A stretch of DNA of 61,399 bases from an uncultured Synergistaceae bacterium (GCA_902489135.1 CABTYW010000002.1:1-61399); one strand, 5' to 3'. Shown: positions 25,075 through 34,740, counted from the stretch's first letter. Numbers and translations: made by a program. Notes: generated by a model not told the origin, from the sequence alone.

Positions 25075-25096
25075 CGAAGGCTCACCCCTTTAACGG

Positions 25097-26170
25097 TTAT
25101 CCCAAATCCCGCGGCTCGGTGACCAAACGGATCAACAGGCCGATTCGCGCCCACATGAACATCAGCGACGTGCCGCCGTAACTGATGAAGGGCAGCGGCA
25201 TTCCCGTCAAAGGGATGATTTTCATGACACCTCCCAGGTTGATGAAAAAAGGCAGCATCACGGCGACAAAGCAGCCCCAAAGCAGCAGTCTCCGCTCGGG
25301 GTCGACTTTTCTGTACGCCAAAAACACACAGAGCGCCCAGAGCAAAAACAGAAAGAAAACGCTCAGGGTTCCCACAAGACCGCATTGCTCGCCCAGAGCC
25401 GGGAAAATAAAGTCGTTGTGAACTTCAGGCAAAAACTGTTCTCCCCGCCCGAGGCCGATGCCCCACATTCTGCCGTTGGCAAAGGCAATGAGCCCTTGGA
25501 TCACCTGATATCCCGAACCCAGCGGATCAGTCCACGGATCCAGCCAGGTCTGGATGCGCTCCGCTCGATAACCGCTGTTGGCAAAGTACCACAGCGGGAG
25601 CGCCGCCGCAAGGGCGGCTCCGGCAGGAAGAGCCATGCCGTAACGTTCGGCGAACAAAGCGCCCGCAATGCCTATCAACAGCAGAAAGCCGCCGAAATCG
25701 GGCTGAAGGAACAAAATCGCGGCAATGGGCGCCAGCAGCACCGCCGTAATCGCCAGGGCGCGCCAAACGCCGCTGGTTTTGCCATAAACGCGGGACAGGC
25801 AAATCATCAACATAAAACTTGCAAGTTCAAGGGGCTGAAAGTTCACCGGGCCGAAGCGGAGCCACCTGGAAGCGCCCTTGACGGTGACGCGCAGCGGCGA
25901 AAATACCGTGAGCGCCATAAAGCCCAGCGAGAGGATCAGCAGCAGAAAACAACGGCGCCGCCAGAACCGCAGAGGAATCTGCGTCATCAACAGAAAACCC
26001 GGCATGGAAACGACGAACCAAAAAGCCTGCTTCGCCCCCTGCGACGCCAAATTCCAGCCCGTCATGGACAAAATGAGGACGACGCCGAAGACCGACAACA
26101 GCAACGGAATAATCCAAAGGCCGAAAACGCTCACGCTGCCCGCAGGCTCATCGTCATCCGCCCGGGGCAT
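25097..26170 (-). CDS. ftsW: SEDS-family lipid II polymerase/division protein FtsW
   Basis: A 357-residue polytopic membrane protein with about ten spans. SEDS signatures include K-G-A-S-R-W-L-R-F-G near 96, Q-P-L-E-L-A-S, L-Q-P-D-F-G-G and the late loop P-L-T-G-M-P-L-P-F-I-S-Y-G-G-T-S. The conserved aspartate of the polymerase site is the D in Q-P-D-F-G. It works with the class B PBP encoded upstream to make septal glycan. ATG at 26170 follows the murD stop by ten bases with only a weak GAG site; an in-frame start at 26278 lies inside murD and is rejected. Confidence 0.93.
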   Translation of the reverse strand: MPRADDDEPAGSVSVFGLWIIPLLLSVFGVVLILSMTGWNLASQGAKQAFWFVVSMPGFLLMTQIPLRFWRRRCFLLLILSLGFMALTVFSPLRVTVKGASRWLRFGPVNFQPLELASFMLMICLSRVYGKTSGVWRALAITAVLLAPIAAILFLQPDFGGFLLLIGIAGALFAERYGMALPAGAALAAALPLWYFANSGYRAERIQTWLDPWTDPLGSGYQVIQGLIAFANGRMWGIGLGRGEQFLPEVHNDFIFPALGEQCGLVGTLSVFFLFLLWALCVFLAYRKVDPERRLLLWGCFVAVMLPFFINLGGVMKIIPLTGMPLPFISYGGTSLMFMWARIGLLIRLVTEPRDLG

Positions 26171-26180
26171 GGCAATCTGC

Positions 26181-27491
26181 TCACGGCAGTTGTCTGACAA
26201 GTGAGGCAAAATGATCTCCCCGTTCTTCAAAATTATGGTACATGTCCCAGCTCGTGCAGGCCGGCGAGAGCAGCACACAGTCGCCTTCCCGGGCGAGCTG
26301 CGAACATTTTTTCACCGCTTCGGCCATATCGGCGGCACGATGCCAGTTTTTAAAGCCGGCACGCTGAAGCGCGTCAATGATTTTGTCCGCTTCGGCCCCT
26401 ATGACAACTGCGGCGGAAGTCCGTTCTTTCACCGTTTCGGCCAGTGAATCGTAGGACTCCCCCTTGCCCTGACCGCCCAAAATGATGATTTTCGGACCGG
26501 CGATGCTTTTCAGCGCCGTAATCACGGCGGCCACGTTGGTGCCCTTGGAGTCGTCAACATAAAGCACGCCGCGGCGCTTTGCCACTTTCTCGCATCGATG
26601 GCGGAGGGGGGTGAATTCTTTCAGGTGCTCATCGGGATTTACATCGGGAAAGGCCAGTACCGCCGCAGCCGCGGACATGGCTGCATTTTCAAGATTATGC
26701 CGTCCCAAAAGCGAAAGCGATTTTTTATGAAACAGCCGTCGAGTTCTGCCGTCCTGCGTCAGCGTCACCTCATCGCCGTCATCGTCGATGCGGCACGCTC
26801 CGCTCCCGAGCGCGCATACCCTGCGTCCCGTCGGAACTCGAAAGGCGTCACTGTCGTGAACGACGGCAAAACATTCCCCCTCTTTGGGAATGAAAATTCG
26901 GCATTTCGCCGCCGCGTAATTCTCGTAGCTCCCATGCCAGTCGATGTGATCGGGAGCGAGGTTCGTCAGCACGGCCACGTCGGGCTTCAGCCGACTGTTC
27001 CAGTGAAGCTGGAAGCTGCTCAGCTCCATGACCAACGCGTCGTGGTATTCTCCGGCGTGGGACGCCAGCGGTTCGCCGATGTTGCCTACCGTCACGGCGT
27101 CAATGCCGCCGTTTTTCAGAATGTGGCCGATGAGCGACGTGCAGGTTGTTTTTCCGTTGGTTCCCGTCACGGCGATGATTTTTCCCTTCAGATAAGGCGC
27201 AAGAAAGTCCAGCTCCCCACACACGGGCACGCCCGCGCGCTCCGCCAGAACGACGGCGGGAGACGCCGGCGAAACGCCGGAACTGACCACCATTCGATCG
27301 CAGGCGATGCAGCGCTCCGAATGCCCGCCGCTTTCCCATTGAATGGAATGTTGCCGAAAAATCGCCTTGCGCTCCTCGGCAAGATCGCCGCGCCGATCGG
27401 TGACGAAGACTTCGGCGCCCTGCTCGGCCGCAAAAACAGCCAGAGCCGTACCGCTGATCCCCGCCCCCACCACTGTAATTTTTCCTTCCAT
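26181..27491 (-). CDS. murD: UDP-N-acetylmuramoylalanine--D-glutamate ligase
   Basis: A 436-residue Mur ligase adding D-glutamate. The N-terminal Rossmann-like V-V-G-A-G-I-S-G-T-A binds UDP; the ATP loop is V-T-G-T-N-G-K-T-T near 103; N-L-A-P-D-H-I-D-W-H and D-D-S-K-G-T-N-V-A-A are the conserved middle and C-terminal blocks. ATG 27491 (MEGKIT) has GGAGG eight bases upstream; the in-frame start at 27527 would overlap nothing but lacks such a site. It follows mraY by 38 bp. Confidence 0.95.
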   Translation of the reverse strand: MEGKITVVGAGISGTALAVFAAEQGAEVFVTDRRGDLAEERKAIFRQHSIQWESGGHSERCIACDRMVVSSGVSPASPAVVLAERAGVPVCGELDFLAPYLKGKIIAVTGTNGKTTCTSLIGHILKNGGIDAVTVGNIGEPLASHAGEYHDALVMELSSFQLHWNSRLKPDVAVLTNLAPDHIDWHGSYENYAAAKCRIFIPKEGECFAVVHDSDAFRVPTGRRVCALGSGACRIDDDGDEVTLTQDGRTRRLFHKKSLSLLGRHNLENAAMSAAAAVLAFPDVNPDEHLKEFTPLRHRCEKVAKRRGVLYVDDSKGTNVAAVITALKSIAGPKIIILGGQGKGESYDSLAETVKERTSAAVVIGAEADKIIDALQRAGFKNWHRAADMAEAVKKCSQLAREGDCVLLSPACTSWDMYHNFEERGDHFASLVRQLP

Positions 27492-27529
27492 AAAAAGCGC
27501 CTCCGGCACTGCGTGCCGCACTTTCAATT

Positions 27530-28489
27530 TTATGCAAGCCCCTTCAGCAGGGGCTCAAGGAGAACTCCGAAGAAAAACGCCAGAAGGCCGTGCACCAGCA
27601 AAAATCGCGTGACAATGACATCTTCCGGCCAGCCAAGCAGCTGAAAGTGATGGTGCACGGGGCTCATGCGAAAAACCCTGCGCCCCCAGCCGTGAATGGC
27701 AATAAGTTGAATGACCACTGAAAGCATCTCCAGACCGAATCCCATGGCACAGGGGATGAGCGCCAAAACGCCGCCCTGTCCCATAAAGGCGCAGGAAGCC
27801 ATGAGCCCCGCCAAAAAATGAGCTCCCACATCTCCCATAAAGATCCGGGCGGGGTGGCAGTTGTGCCATAAAAATCCCAGAGACAGCGCAATGCCCGCGG
27901 GGCTGCCGTTATATCCGTCGGGCGACAGCAGCAGCAACGCCGCGAAGGTCACGGCGGAAGCGCCCGCCGCCAGGCCGTCCAAGCCGTCGGTGACGTTGAC
28001 CGAGTTATGAATTCCCACGGCGAAGAAAAACGCCGCGGGCCAGATCCACGCGCCCACGGAAAAATTTCCCAGCAGACAGGGCGTCTTATGGTGCACCGCC
28101 ATGAGGATGAACCACAGCACCGTCGTGATCGCCTGAAGGAAGAACTTCCGAAGGCTGCTCAGGCCTTCACTGGATTTGCGTCTGTACTTCAGCACGTCGT
28201 CGGTCAGTCCGACGGCGGCGGAAAGAACGGGATAACACCAAAAAATCGCGCCCTCGGCGCTGCCGCGAAAAATTTGAGAGAGCAGCAGCCCCGAGCCGAT
28301 GAGCAGAAAAACGACGCCGCCCATGGACGGAACTTTTGCCTTTACGGTCTCGTCGATGTGCGTACCGTAAGCCTTCTGGACCTGGGAGACATGAAGCTCT
28401 CTCAGACGGCCGATCCACGCTCTTTGCGCGGCAAGTTCAAAGAAAAAAATCAGCAGGATAAAAAACGCCGTCAACTGAAATTCCGTCAT
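27530..28489 (-). CDS. mraY: Phospho-N-acetylmuramoyl-pentapeptide-transferase
   Basis: A 319-residue membrane enzyme with ten predicted spans that transfers phospho-MurNAc-pentapeptide to undecaprenyl phosphate, forming lipid I. Catalytic and magnesium residues lie in G-L-T-D-D-V-L-K, N-S-V-N-V-T-D-G-L-D-G-L and F-M-G-D-V-G-A-H, and the cytoplasmic V-H-H-H-F-Q-L-L-G-W motif is intact. ATG 28489 overlaps the murF stop by four bases, so translation is coupled. Confidence 0.96.
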   Translation of the reverse strand: MTEFQLTAFFILLIFFFELAAQRAWIGRLRELHVSQVQKAYGTHIDETVKAKVPSMGGVVFLLIGSGLLLSQIFRGSAEGAIFWCYPVLSAAVGLTDDVLKYRRKSSEGLSSLRKFFLQAITTVLWFILMAVHHKTPCLLGNFSVGAWIWPAAFFFAVGIHNSVNVTDGLDGLAAGASAVTFAALLLLSPDGYNGSPAGIALSLGFLWHNCHPARIFMGDVGAHFLAGLMASCAFMGQGGVLALIPCAMGFGLEMLSVVIQLIAIHGWGRRVFRMSPVHHHFQLLGWPEDVIVTRFLLVHGLLAFFFGVLLEPLLKGLA

Positions 28490-29856
28490 AGTTCAAGAGC
28501 CCTCACCGCTCTTTCAAGATGATTGCCGCGCGATCCCTTCACGAGGATCACGTCGCCCTCGCCGGGAAACTGTTTGTCCACGGCCGCAATCAACTCCTCA
28601 AGAGTTTCGTAATAATAATCTTTTGTGCCTTCGACGTTTCGCCATTCGGCTCCGAAAAGAAAGAGATTTTCACTGACGTCCAGAGCTCTTTTAAAGACTT
28701 TCTCATGAAGCTTCGGCGATGACGGGCCCAGCTCAAGCATATCGCCCAACACTAAAAAGCGTCTGCCCGGAATGCCCGGCGCTTCCATGGCGCGCAGAGA
28801 AGCCGCCATGGCCGCAGGACTGGCGTTGTAACATTCGTCGAGAATGGCCGCTCCGCTTTGGGAATGACGGATTTCTCCGCGGCCGGCGGCGCTGCGGCAC
28901 TTGTGGAGATCCCCCGCAATGACGCGGCTGGACAATCCCAGCAGTCCCGCCACGGCGGCGGCGCAGCACAGCGGATAGAGCTGATGCACGCCCGCCAGCG
29001 GCAGCGAGATGTGGAAAGACAGGCCGTCCAGTCCCGTCAAAATCGCCTGCACCTCGAAATGGTCCTTCTTCCAGGACACGCCTTCTCCTGCGAAGGAAAC
29101 TTCACCCTTTCTGCCGAAATGCACCACCCGCGGCAGGCTCAGGGACGCCGCCCGACGGCACAGCATTTCATTGTCGCCGTTAACGACGGCGCAGCGCAGC
29201 GCCTTTGAGGCGAAGATCTCCGACTTGGCGTTCAAAACGCCCTCGAGGTCTTTAAAGCTTTCCAAATGCGCCGGAGCAATCTCCGTCACCGCCGCCAGCG
29301 CAGGCGGAAAAAAGCGCACCATTTCGGCGATTTCCCCGGCATGATTGGCCCCCATCTCCAAAAGCAAAATTTCGGCATCCGCCGGTGCCGCCAGAACGGT
29401 GACGGCACAGCCGATGAGCGTGTTGTAATTTCGCCGGGCGGCATGAACTTTAAAATGGCCTTCCAGCAAGGCGGCCACGTCGTTTTTCGCGGAAGTCTTT
29501 CCCACGCTGCCCGTGACGGCAATGACACTTTTCAGCGCGGGAAGCGCCGAAATCAGCGCGTGTCCCATTGCCGCCAATCCGTATTCGCACCTGTCGGGCG
29601 TGAGAACAAAGGTGACGTCGGGATATGGTTCGCGCCACGCCCCGTCATAGGACGACGCTTCACAGACCACGACCGATGCGCCCTTTTCAAGCACGTCGGG
29701 AATAAAACGATGACCGTCGGTTCGATGGCCGCGCAGCGCCACAAAGCCTTCTCCGTGCTGAACCTCCCGGCTGTCAACGCGGAGAGTCAGGGGCACGTCC
29801 CTGTCGGGCCCTTTCAGCAGAATTCCAACGGACTGCGCCAGAGATCCCAGCTTCAT
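28486..29856 (-). CDS. murF: UDP-N-acetylmuramoyl-tripeptide--D-alanyl-D-alanine ligase
   Basis: A 456-residue Mur ligase attaching D-Ala-D-Ala. The ATP loop V-T-G-S-V-G-K-T-S-A-K is near residue 114, with M-G-A-N-H-A-G-E-I and D-E-C-Y-N-A-S-P-A-A-M as the MurF-specific blocks. Overlaps of four bases with murE upstream and mraY downstream show coupled translation. The D-Ala-D-Ala ligase gene itself is not in this window. Confidence 0.95.
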   Translation of the reverse strand: MKLGSLAQSVGILLKGPDRDVPLTLRVDSREVQHGEGFVALRGHRTDGHRFIPDVLEKGASVVVCEASSYDGAWREPYPDVTFVLTPDRCEYGLAAMGHALISALPALKSVIAVTGSVGKTSAKNDVAALLEGHFKVHAARRNYNTLIGCAVTVLAAPADAEILLLEMGANHAGEIAEMVRFFPPALAAVTEIAPAHLESFKDLEGVLNAKSEIFASKALRCAVVNGDNEMLCRRAASLSLPRVVHFGRKGEVSFAGEGVSWKKDHFEVQAILTGLDGLSFHISLPLAGVHQLYPLCCAAAVAGLLGLSSRVIAGDLHKCRSAAGRGEIRHSQSGAAILDECYNASPAAMAASLRAMEAPGIPGRRFLVLGDMLELGPSSPKLHEKVFKRALDVSENLFLFGAEWRNVEGTKDYYYETLEELIAAVDKQFPGEGDVILVKGSRGNHLERAVRALEL

Positions 29857-31361
29857 CGGATCGCCACTCCCCGTTTCGCCGCCCAGCGCTCCACGGTGCT
29901 TCTGTCGCTGTAAGGATATTTGACGCCGTTGATTTCAAGATAGGGTTCGGGCCCCTTGCCCGAGATCGCCAGAATGTCGCCCTGACGACACCAGTCCAGA
30001 GCTTTTTCGATGGCCGCGTCTCGCGGAAGATCCACCGACCAGCAGTCGTCGGTTCTGACACTTTTGATGCCTTCAACGATCCGGTCGGCGATCTGCTGCG
30101 GCTTTTCGGTGCGCGGATTGTCCATGGTGACGAAAATTCGGTCGGCAAAACGTGCCGCCGCCTTTCCGAGGAGCGGACGATGCCCCGCAAAGCGATCGCC
30201 GCCGTGGCCGAAGAGACTGACCAGCCGTCCTTCCGTCAGCGGTTTCAGAGTCTGAAGGAGCGCCGACAGCGAATCGGCGGTATGAGCGTAGTCGATAATC
30301 ACGCACACGCCGTTTTCGAGATCGAGGCGCTCCATGCGGCCGGGTACCTGCGGCATATTCCTGAGACCTTCGACAACTTTTTTTTCGTCGCAGCCCGAAG
30401 CAAGACAGACCGCCGCGGCCCCCAGGGCATTTTCCACGTTATAGCTTCCCGTCAACGGAATTTTGACGCAGTCGATCCTGTGTCCGTCGAGCAGCAGGTC
30501 AAAGCGGCTGCCGTCGGCCCCCGTCTCAACGTGAGAGGCCACAAGCCGCGCACCGCCCTCAGTGGCCCAAGTCATGGCATGGGGAAACTCTTTTGCCAGA
30601 CGGCGGCCATATTCGCCGGCCACGTTGGGCGCGATGGCACCGTCTTCTTTCATAAATCTTCGAAAGAGCTGCGCCTTGGCTTCGAAATAGCTTTCCATGG
30701 TTCCGTGATAGTCGAGATGTTCAGGCGTCAAATTGGTAAACACGGCGCCGTCGTAGAGACATCCGTTGATGCGCCCCTGGACGATGCCGTGGGATGAACA
30801 TTCCATGGAGCAGGCCTTACAGCCGTTGTCGATCATACGGCGCAGATAGCGCTGCACCTCGTCGCTTTCGGGCGTCGTGCGGTCGGCCGGCGCCGAAGCG
30901 CCGCCGTCGTCGTAAACGATGGTTCCCAGAAGGCCGCACTTCAGTCCGCAGCTTTGAAGGATGCTGCGGATCATGTAGCTGGTGGTGCTTTTCCCCTGCG
31001 TGCCCGTGACGGCGAACATCTTCAGCTTCTCAGCCGGTTCCCCGTAGAGCGAGGCCGCCACGTATCCCATGGCAGCGCGCACGTCGGTCACCTGGATCCA
31101 CGGAACAGGCAGTCTCGAGACGGGACGCTGCACTATAAGACAGGCCGCTCCGGCCTTCAGCACCGCTTCGATGAACTGATGGCCATCGACGTGGAGTCCC
31201 GGAACGCACGCAAAAATATCTCCCGGGCCAACGGTCCGGGAGTCACTTTTCAGGGTGCAGTCATCGGGCAGAACGCTCCACTCGCCGCCAATGTCGCTCA
31301 GGAGACCGCTTTTTTTCAGGTCGTTCAGGCATCTTTCAATTCTCCGATCCATAAGATCCAT
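29853..31361 (-). CDS. murE: UDP-N-acetylmuramoyl-tripeptide synthetase, meso-diaminopimelate type
   Basis: A 502-residue Mur ligase. The ATP loop is T-G-T-Q-G-K-S-T (119-126). The third-residue selector reads D-N-P-R (414-417), the form found in enzymes that add meso-diaminopimelate; lysine-adding enzymes usually have D-N-P-A or similar. This predicts DAP-type peptidoglycan, as expected for a diderm. H-G-G-D-R and I-S-G-K-G-P-E blocks of the C-terminal domain are present. ATG 31361 has GGGAGAA upstream. It overlaps murF by four bases and follows the 97-residue protein gene. Confidence 0.95.
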   Translation of the reverse strand: MDLMDRRIERCLNDLKKSGLLSDIGGEWSVLPDDCTLKSDSRTVGPGDIFACVPGLHVDGHQFIEAVLKAGAACLIVQRPVSRLPVPWIQVTDVRAAMGYVAASLYGEPAEKLKMFAVTGTQGKSTTSYMIRSILQSCGLKCGLLGTIVYDDGGASAPADRTTPESDEVQRYLRRMIDNGCKACSMECSSHGIVQGRINGCLYDGAVFTNLTPEHLDYHGTMESYFEAKAQLFRRFMKEDGAIAPNVAGEYGRRLAKEFPHAMTWATEGGARLVASHVETGADGSRFDLLLDGHRIDCVKIPLTGSYNVENALGAAAVCLASGCDEKKVVEGLRNMPQVPGRMERLDLENGVCVIIDYAHTADSLSALLQTLKPLTEGRLVSLFGHGGDRFAGHRPLLGKAAARFADRIFVTMDNPRTEKPQQIADRIVEGIKSVRTDDCWSVDLPRDAAIEKALDWCRQGDILAISGKGPEPYLEINGVKYPYSDRSTVERWAAKRGVAIR

Positions 31362-31387
31362 TCTGACTGTTCTCCCTGTCTTGAGTA

Positions 31388-31681
31388 TTATCTATAGATC
31401 ACCAACGTATGGAACCCTTCCATTGTACCCGTAATTCCCTGATTCGTCAGTGAATTAAACTTAACATCTATAATTTCGTAGCCGTCGGACTGCATCAGCG
31501 ACAGAATGGTATCGATCTGCGTGGTGTATTTATCTTCGCAGCCGAAAAACTGATTGAGCCATTTGCTGAAGCTGTTGACCATCACCACGTGAACTTTTCC
31601 GTCTTTTTCGTGAAGATACTTCCGAACAGCGCCATATACCGATTCAGCCGCTTCCTGTTGTCCTTTACTGAACAATCCCAT
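31388..31681 (-). CDS. Conserved small protein of unknown function inside the division cluster
   Basis: A 97-residue soluble protein, MGLFSKGQQEAAESVYGAV at its start, with alternating strands and helices (V-H-V-V-M-V-N-S-F, then a helix around I-D-T-I-L-S-L-M-Q, then Y-E-I-I-D-V-K-F-N-S). No signal peptide or membrane segment. ATG 31681 has AAGGAGAG at good spacing, and its codon use matches its neighbours, so I am confident it is expressed. It sits between ftsI and murE where no standard division gene occurs. I do not recognise a family; similar small proteins with the ending V-K-F-N-S-x-T-x-x-G occur in anaerobes, but their role is not known to me. Confidence 0.75.
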   Translation of the reverse strand: MGLFSKGQQEAAESVYGAVRKYLHEKDGKVHVVMVNSFSKWLNQFFGCEDKYTTQIDTILSLMQSDGYEIIDVKFNSLTNQGITGTMEGFHTLVIYR

Positions 31682-31720
31682 ATCGAGACTCTCCTTCGGC
31701 GAAGCAGGCGCTCACTCCGT

Positions 31721-33388
31721 CTATTTTATCCGAAGCCCCTTAAGCCGCTCCACTTCGTCGATGATATTTTTGAAAATCGGCCCGGCGACGCTGCTGCCGT
31801 AGTACAGTTTTCCCGTTACGTCTCCGAAAACGATCAGCATGGTGTATTCCGGGTTGTTGGCCGGCCAAAAGCCGATCATTGAAGCATTGTATCGCCCCTT
31901 CACGTATTTCCCGCCGTGAGCCACCTGCGCCGTGCCCGTTTTGCCCGCCACGTGAACCAGCGAGCTGTCGGCCGGTCGCCCCGTGCCTCTGACGACCACT
32001 TGACGGAGGACGCCGCGCAGCCACTTGGAATTTTTCGGCGAGAGGACGCGGTTCACCTCCATGGGACTGGAGCGATAGATCAGCTGCCCCTTGCTGTCAA
32101 CGGCGGAACGAACCAGATAGGGACGAAGGAGTACGCCGTCATTGACAATGGCATTGAAAGCCGCGGTCAGTTGAAGCGGCGTCACCGCAAATCCCTGGCC
32201 GATGGCGATGTTGGCGGGGGTAATGCCGTACCACCGGTCCGCCGTGGGCAGCAGTCCAATTTCTTCGCCGCTCAGTTTAATTCCCGTGCGCGCCCCCATA
32301 CCCCACGCGCGCATCTCTTCGTAGGTGCTGTGAGGGGACATCAACATGCCCACGTGAGCCATTCCGACGTTTGAAGATTTTTCGATGATTTCGGCAACGC
32401 TCAGAACGCCGTTGTCTCTGGGATGAGAGTCGCTGATGGTTCCGTCGGCCACTTTGAGATGAGCCGGACAGCGGAATTTATCGTTCTGTTTCAGCCGTCC
32501 CCGCTCCAGCGCCATAGCCACCATGATGGGTTTGAAGGTCGATCCCGGTTCGTACACACGGTTAATGGCGTTGTTGTTCAGCGCTTCGACGTTTGAAAAG
32601 GTCGCCCGGTTATTGGAATCGAAAATCGGATAGCTGGCCATGGCTTTAATCTCTCCGGTTTTCGATTCGATGCAGACGCCCGCCGCCCATGGTGCGTGAA
32701 GCTCGTCGGCACGGGCGTTCAGAAAGCGTTCCATGGCATACTGCATGTCCGAGTCAATGGTGAGAAAAAGGCCTTTACGGGCGCAATCGTCGCCACGCCC
32801 CGAATCCATGTCCACTTGCAGCGCTCCGCGGTAAGAAATCCGACGTTTCTCCGGCACAAGCAGCGTGCTGTTCCAGCTCAGCTCTACGCCGGCCAATCCC
32901 CACCCGTCCTGATCGCAGTACCCCAGCAGATGGGAAAGCATGCTGCCCTTCGGATACACTCTTTTACGCTCTTCTCTGAGGTAATAGCCTCGGTTTCTGC
33001 CGCAAAGCTCAAGAATTTCTTCGGCCTCTTCGCGGCTCAAGTAGCGCTTTACCCAGTTGAAACGCCGATCCAGGCGTTCGTTCAAGGCTTTGACTTTGGC
33101 ACTTCCCACGTAGGGTTTCAACTTGTTCACGCTGGAAGGATCGAAACCCGTCATGCCGGGATCCATATAGACGCTGTAGGTGGTCACCGAAAGCGCCAGC
33201 GGCTCGCCGTTGCAGTCATAAATGGCGCCGCGGTCCACGGCTGAACGCTCGCTCTGCCGGTACTGCTTCATCAGCTGCTCCGTCGCGCGGGGATCAGGAT
33301 ACAGATGGACTCTCACTAAAGTGACGAGATAAAATATCATCAGAGAAAAGAGAACAACCCATTGCGCTTTTCTGTATCCTCGTCTCAT
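31721..33388 (-). CDS. ftsI: Class B penicillin-binding protein, FtsI/SpoVD type
   Basis: A 555-residue septal transpeptidase with one N-terminal membrane anchor (about 9-27), a pedestal domain (45-190) and the transpeptidase domain. Active-site motifs are complete: S-T-F-K with the nucleophile S283, S-S-N at 338-340 and K-T-G at 483-485. No C-terminal PASTA repeats. It cross-links septal peptidoglycan and pairs with FtsW. ATG 33388 is preceded by a modest GAGAGAA site. It lies 63 bp downstream of the ftsL-like gene. Confidence 0.95.
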   Translation of the reverse strand: MRRGYRKAQWVVLFSLMIFYLVTLVRVHLYPDPRATEQLMKQYRQSERSAVDRGAIYDCNGEPLALSVTTYSVYMDPGMTGFDPSSVNKLKPYVGSAKVKALNERLDRRFNWVKRYLSREEAEEILELCGRNRGYYLREERKRVYPKGSMLSHLLGYCDQDGWGLAGVELSWNSTLLVPEKRRISYRGALQVDMDSGRGDDCARKGLFLTIDSDMQYAMERFLNARADELHAPWAAGVCIESKTGEIKAMASYPIFDSNNRATFSNVEALNNNAINRVYEPGSTFKPIMVAMALERGRLKQNDKFRCPAHLKVADGTISDSHPRDNGVLSVAEIIEKSSNVGMAHVGMLMSPHSTYEEMRAWGMGARTGIKLSGEEIGLLPTADRWYGITPANIAIGQGFAVTPLQLTAAFNAIVNDGVLLRPYLVRSAVDSKGQLIYRSSPMEVNRVLSPKNSKWLRGVLRQVVVRGTGRPADSSLVHVAGKTGTAQVAHGGKYVKGRYNASMIGFWPANNPEYTMLIVFGDVTGKLYYGSSVAGPIFKNIIDEVERLKGLRIK

Positions 33389-33451
33389 TTTCTCTCACTT
33401 CATCTCCCGTTCCCGTTCTCGCGCATCTGCCGGGGAGCCATCGGCCGGGCA

Positions 33452-33817
33452 TCAGTCGGCGAGGCTTATTCTCTCTCCCACAAGCTGGGCCGTTGCCACG
33501 CCGTCGGTGCGCCCCGCACCGTCAAGACGAATGGTGCCCACAAGGTGAACCTGAGTCATGCCGAGCTGCCGCATGGCATAGGCATGAACTGCCGCCGGCG
33601 ACATCATCTCCACCACTTCGCGCTCCAAAATGCTTCGTTCTTTCTCGCAGGCGACAATTTGCTGCTGAATGGCGGATATCCGTTGATCCAGAACCTGAGA
33701 GTCGCTTCTCAGCATCGACAGAACCCCCATTCCCATAATCGAGATCATGAGAAACATCACCGCTACGCGACTGCACTTCAACGTTTTTCTTTCTGCGGAT
33801 TTTAACACCTGTGCCAT
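33452..33817 (-). CDS. ftsL: FtsL-like bitopic division protein
   Basis: A 121-residue protein with a basic N-terminus, one membrane helix (about 18-36), then a coiled-coil-prone stretch (43-66, with heptad-like V-L-D-Q-R-I-S-A-I-Q-Q-Q-I) and a short tail. Size, topology and the place between rsmH and ftsI are those of FtsL, which forms the FtsQLB complex that activates FtsWI. Primary sequence similarity in this family is always weak, so position carries most of the weight. ATG 33817 lies inside the last codons of rsmH (16-bp overlap). Confidence 0.75.
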   Translation of the reverse strand: MAQVLKSAERKTLKCSRVAVMFLMISIMGMGVLSMLRSDSQVLDQRISAIQQQIVACEKERSILEREVVEMMSPAAVHAYAMRQLGMTQVHLVGTIRLDGAGRTDGVATAQLVGERISLAD

Positions 33818-34740
33818 GGCCCCATCGTTCCTTCCTTCAGAGTTGGCAGAAATTTTTTATGAAAACCGCGAAGCCGTGCGCTCCGCGATTTCGGATTGTC
33901 TTCAATTTCCGCATCGTCGGGAACAATGCCCCGACGCGGCTCCATCAGTCCCAATCCCTCACTGCACCACGCTCTCATCTGATGCTTTACGATGCGGTCT
34001 TCCAGCGAGTGATAGGTCACCACCAGAAGCCGCCCGTCTTCGCTTAAGAGCTCAAAGGCCTCACGCAGCCCCTGTTCAAGCGCCCCGAGTTCGTCGTTGA
34101 CGGCGATCCGTAGGGCCTGAAAAACTCTCCGTGCCGGGTGTCCCGACATCTTTCTCATGGCCGGCGCCGGCATGGCCTTTCGGAGCGCCTCCACAAGCTG
34201 TGCGGTCGTCTCGAAGGGCGTTTTTTCACGCACGGCCACAATCTCGCCGGCAATTCTCCAGGCGAAGCGCTCTTCTCCGTACTTTCTGAAAATGTCGGTC
34301 AGCGCTTCGCGGGAGAGCTTGTTGACCAGATCGGCCGCCGTGGGGCCTGCTGCTTGCCTGTCCATTCTCATGTCCAGCGGCCCGTTTTCGCGAAATGAAA
34401 ATCCGCGCGCTCCGTCAACAAGCTGCATGTTCGAAACGCCGAGGTCGAGAACCACACAGTCCGCCGACGACACGCCCGCGGCCAGACAGATGTGCTTCAT
34501 GTTCCGAAAGTCGCCCGGAAGAATTTTGAAGCGCTCGCCGTAGGGTTTCAGCCGCGCGCCGGCAATCTCCCGGGCTCCGGCGTCGCGGTCGATGCCCACC
34601 ACCCGCCAGCTTGCCCGGCACTTCAGGAAGGCCTCGGAATAGCCGCCCAACCCCAGAGTTCCATCGACGATCACCGCGTTCTCTCGAAGCGGCATTTCCT
34701 CAAGGACGCGCTGAAGAAGCACGGGGATGTGTTCAAATTC
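33802..34740 (-). CDS. rsmH: 16S rRNA (cytosine(1402)-N(4))-methyltransferase
   Basis: A 312-residue SAM-dependent enzyme methylating C1402 in the ribosomal decoding centre. The opening H-I-P-V-L-L, then D-G-T-L-G-L-G-G-Y-S, L-D-L-G-V-S near 115, G-P-L-D-M-R-M-D and L-V-V-T-Y-H-S-L-E-D-R-I-V-K are diagnostic. The start is most likely the TTG at 34740, which overlaps the mraZ stop by eight bases and sits behind GGAGGGGGT; longer in-frame starts fall deeper inside mraZ. Confidence 0.95.
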   Translation of the reverse strand, partial: EFEHIPVLLQRVLEEMPLRENAVIVDGTLGLGGYSEAFLKCRASWRVVGIDRDAGAREIAGARLKPYGERFKILPGDFRNMKHICLAAGVSSADCVVLDLGVSNMQLVDGARGFSFRENGPLDMRMDRQAAGPTAADLVNKLSREALTDIFRKYGEERFAWRIAGEIVAVREKTPFETTAQLVEALRKAMPAPAMRKMSGHPARRVFQALRIAVNDELGALEQGLREAFELLSEDGRLLVVTYHSLEDRIVKHQMRAWCSEGLGLMEPRRGIVPDDAEIEDNPKSRSARLRGFHKKFLPTLKEGTMGPWHRC

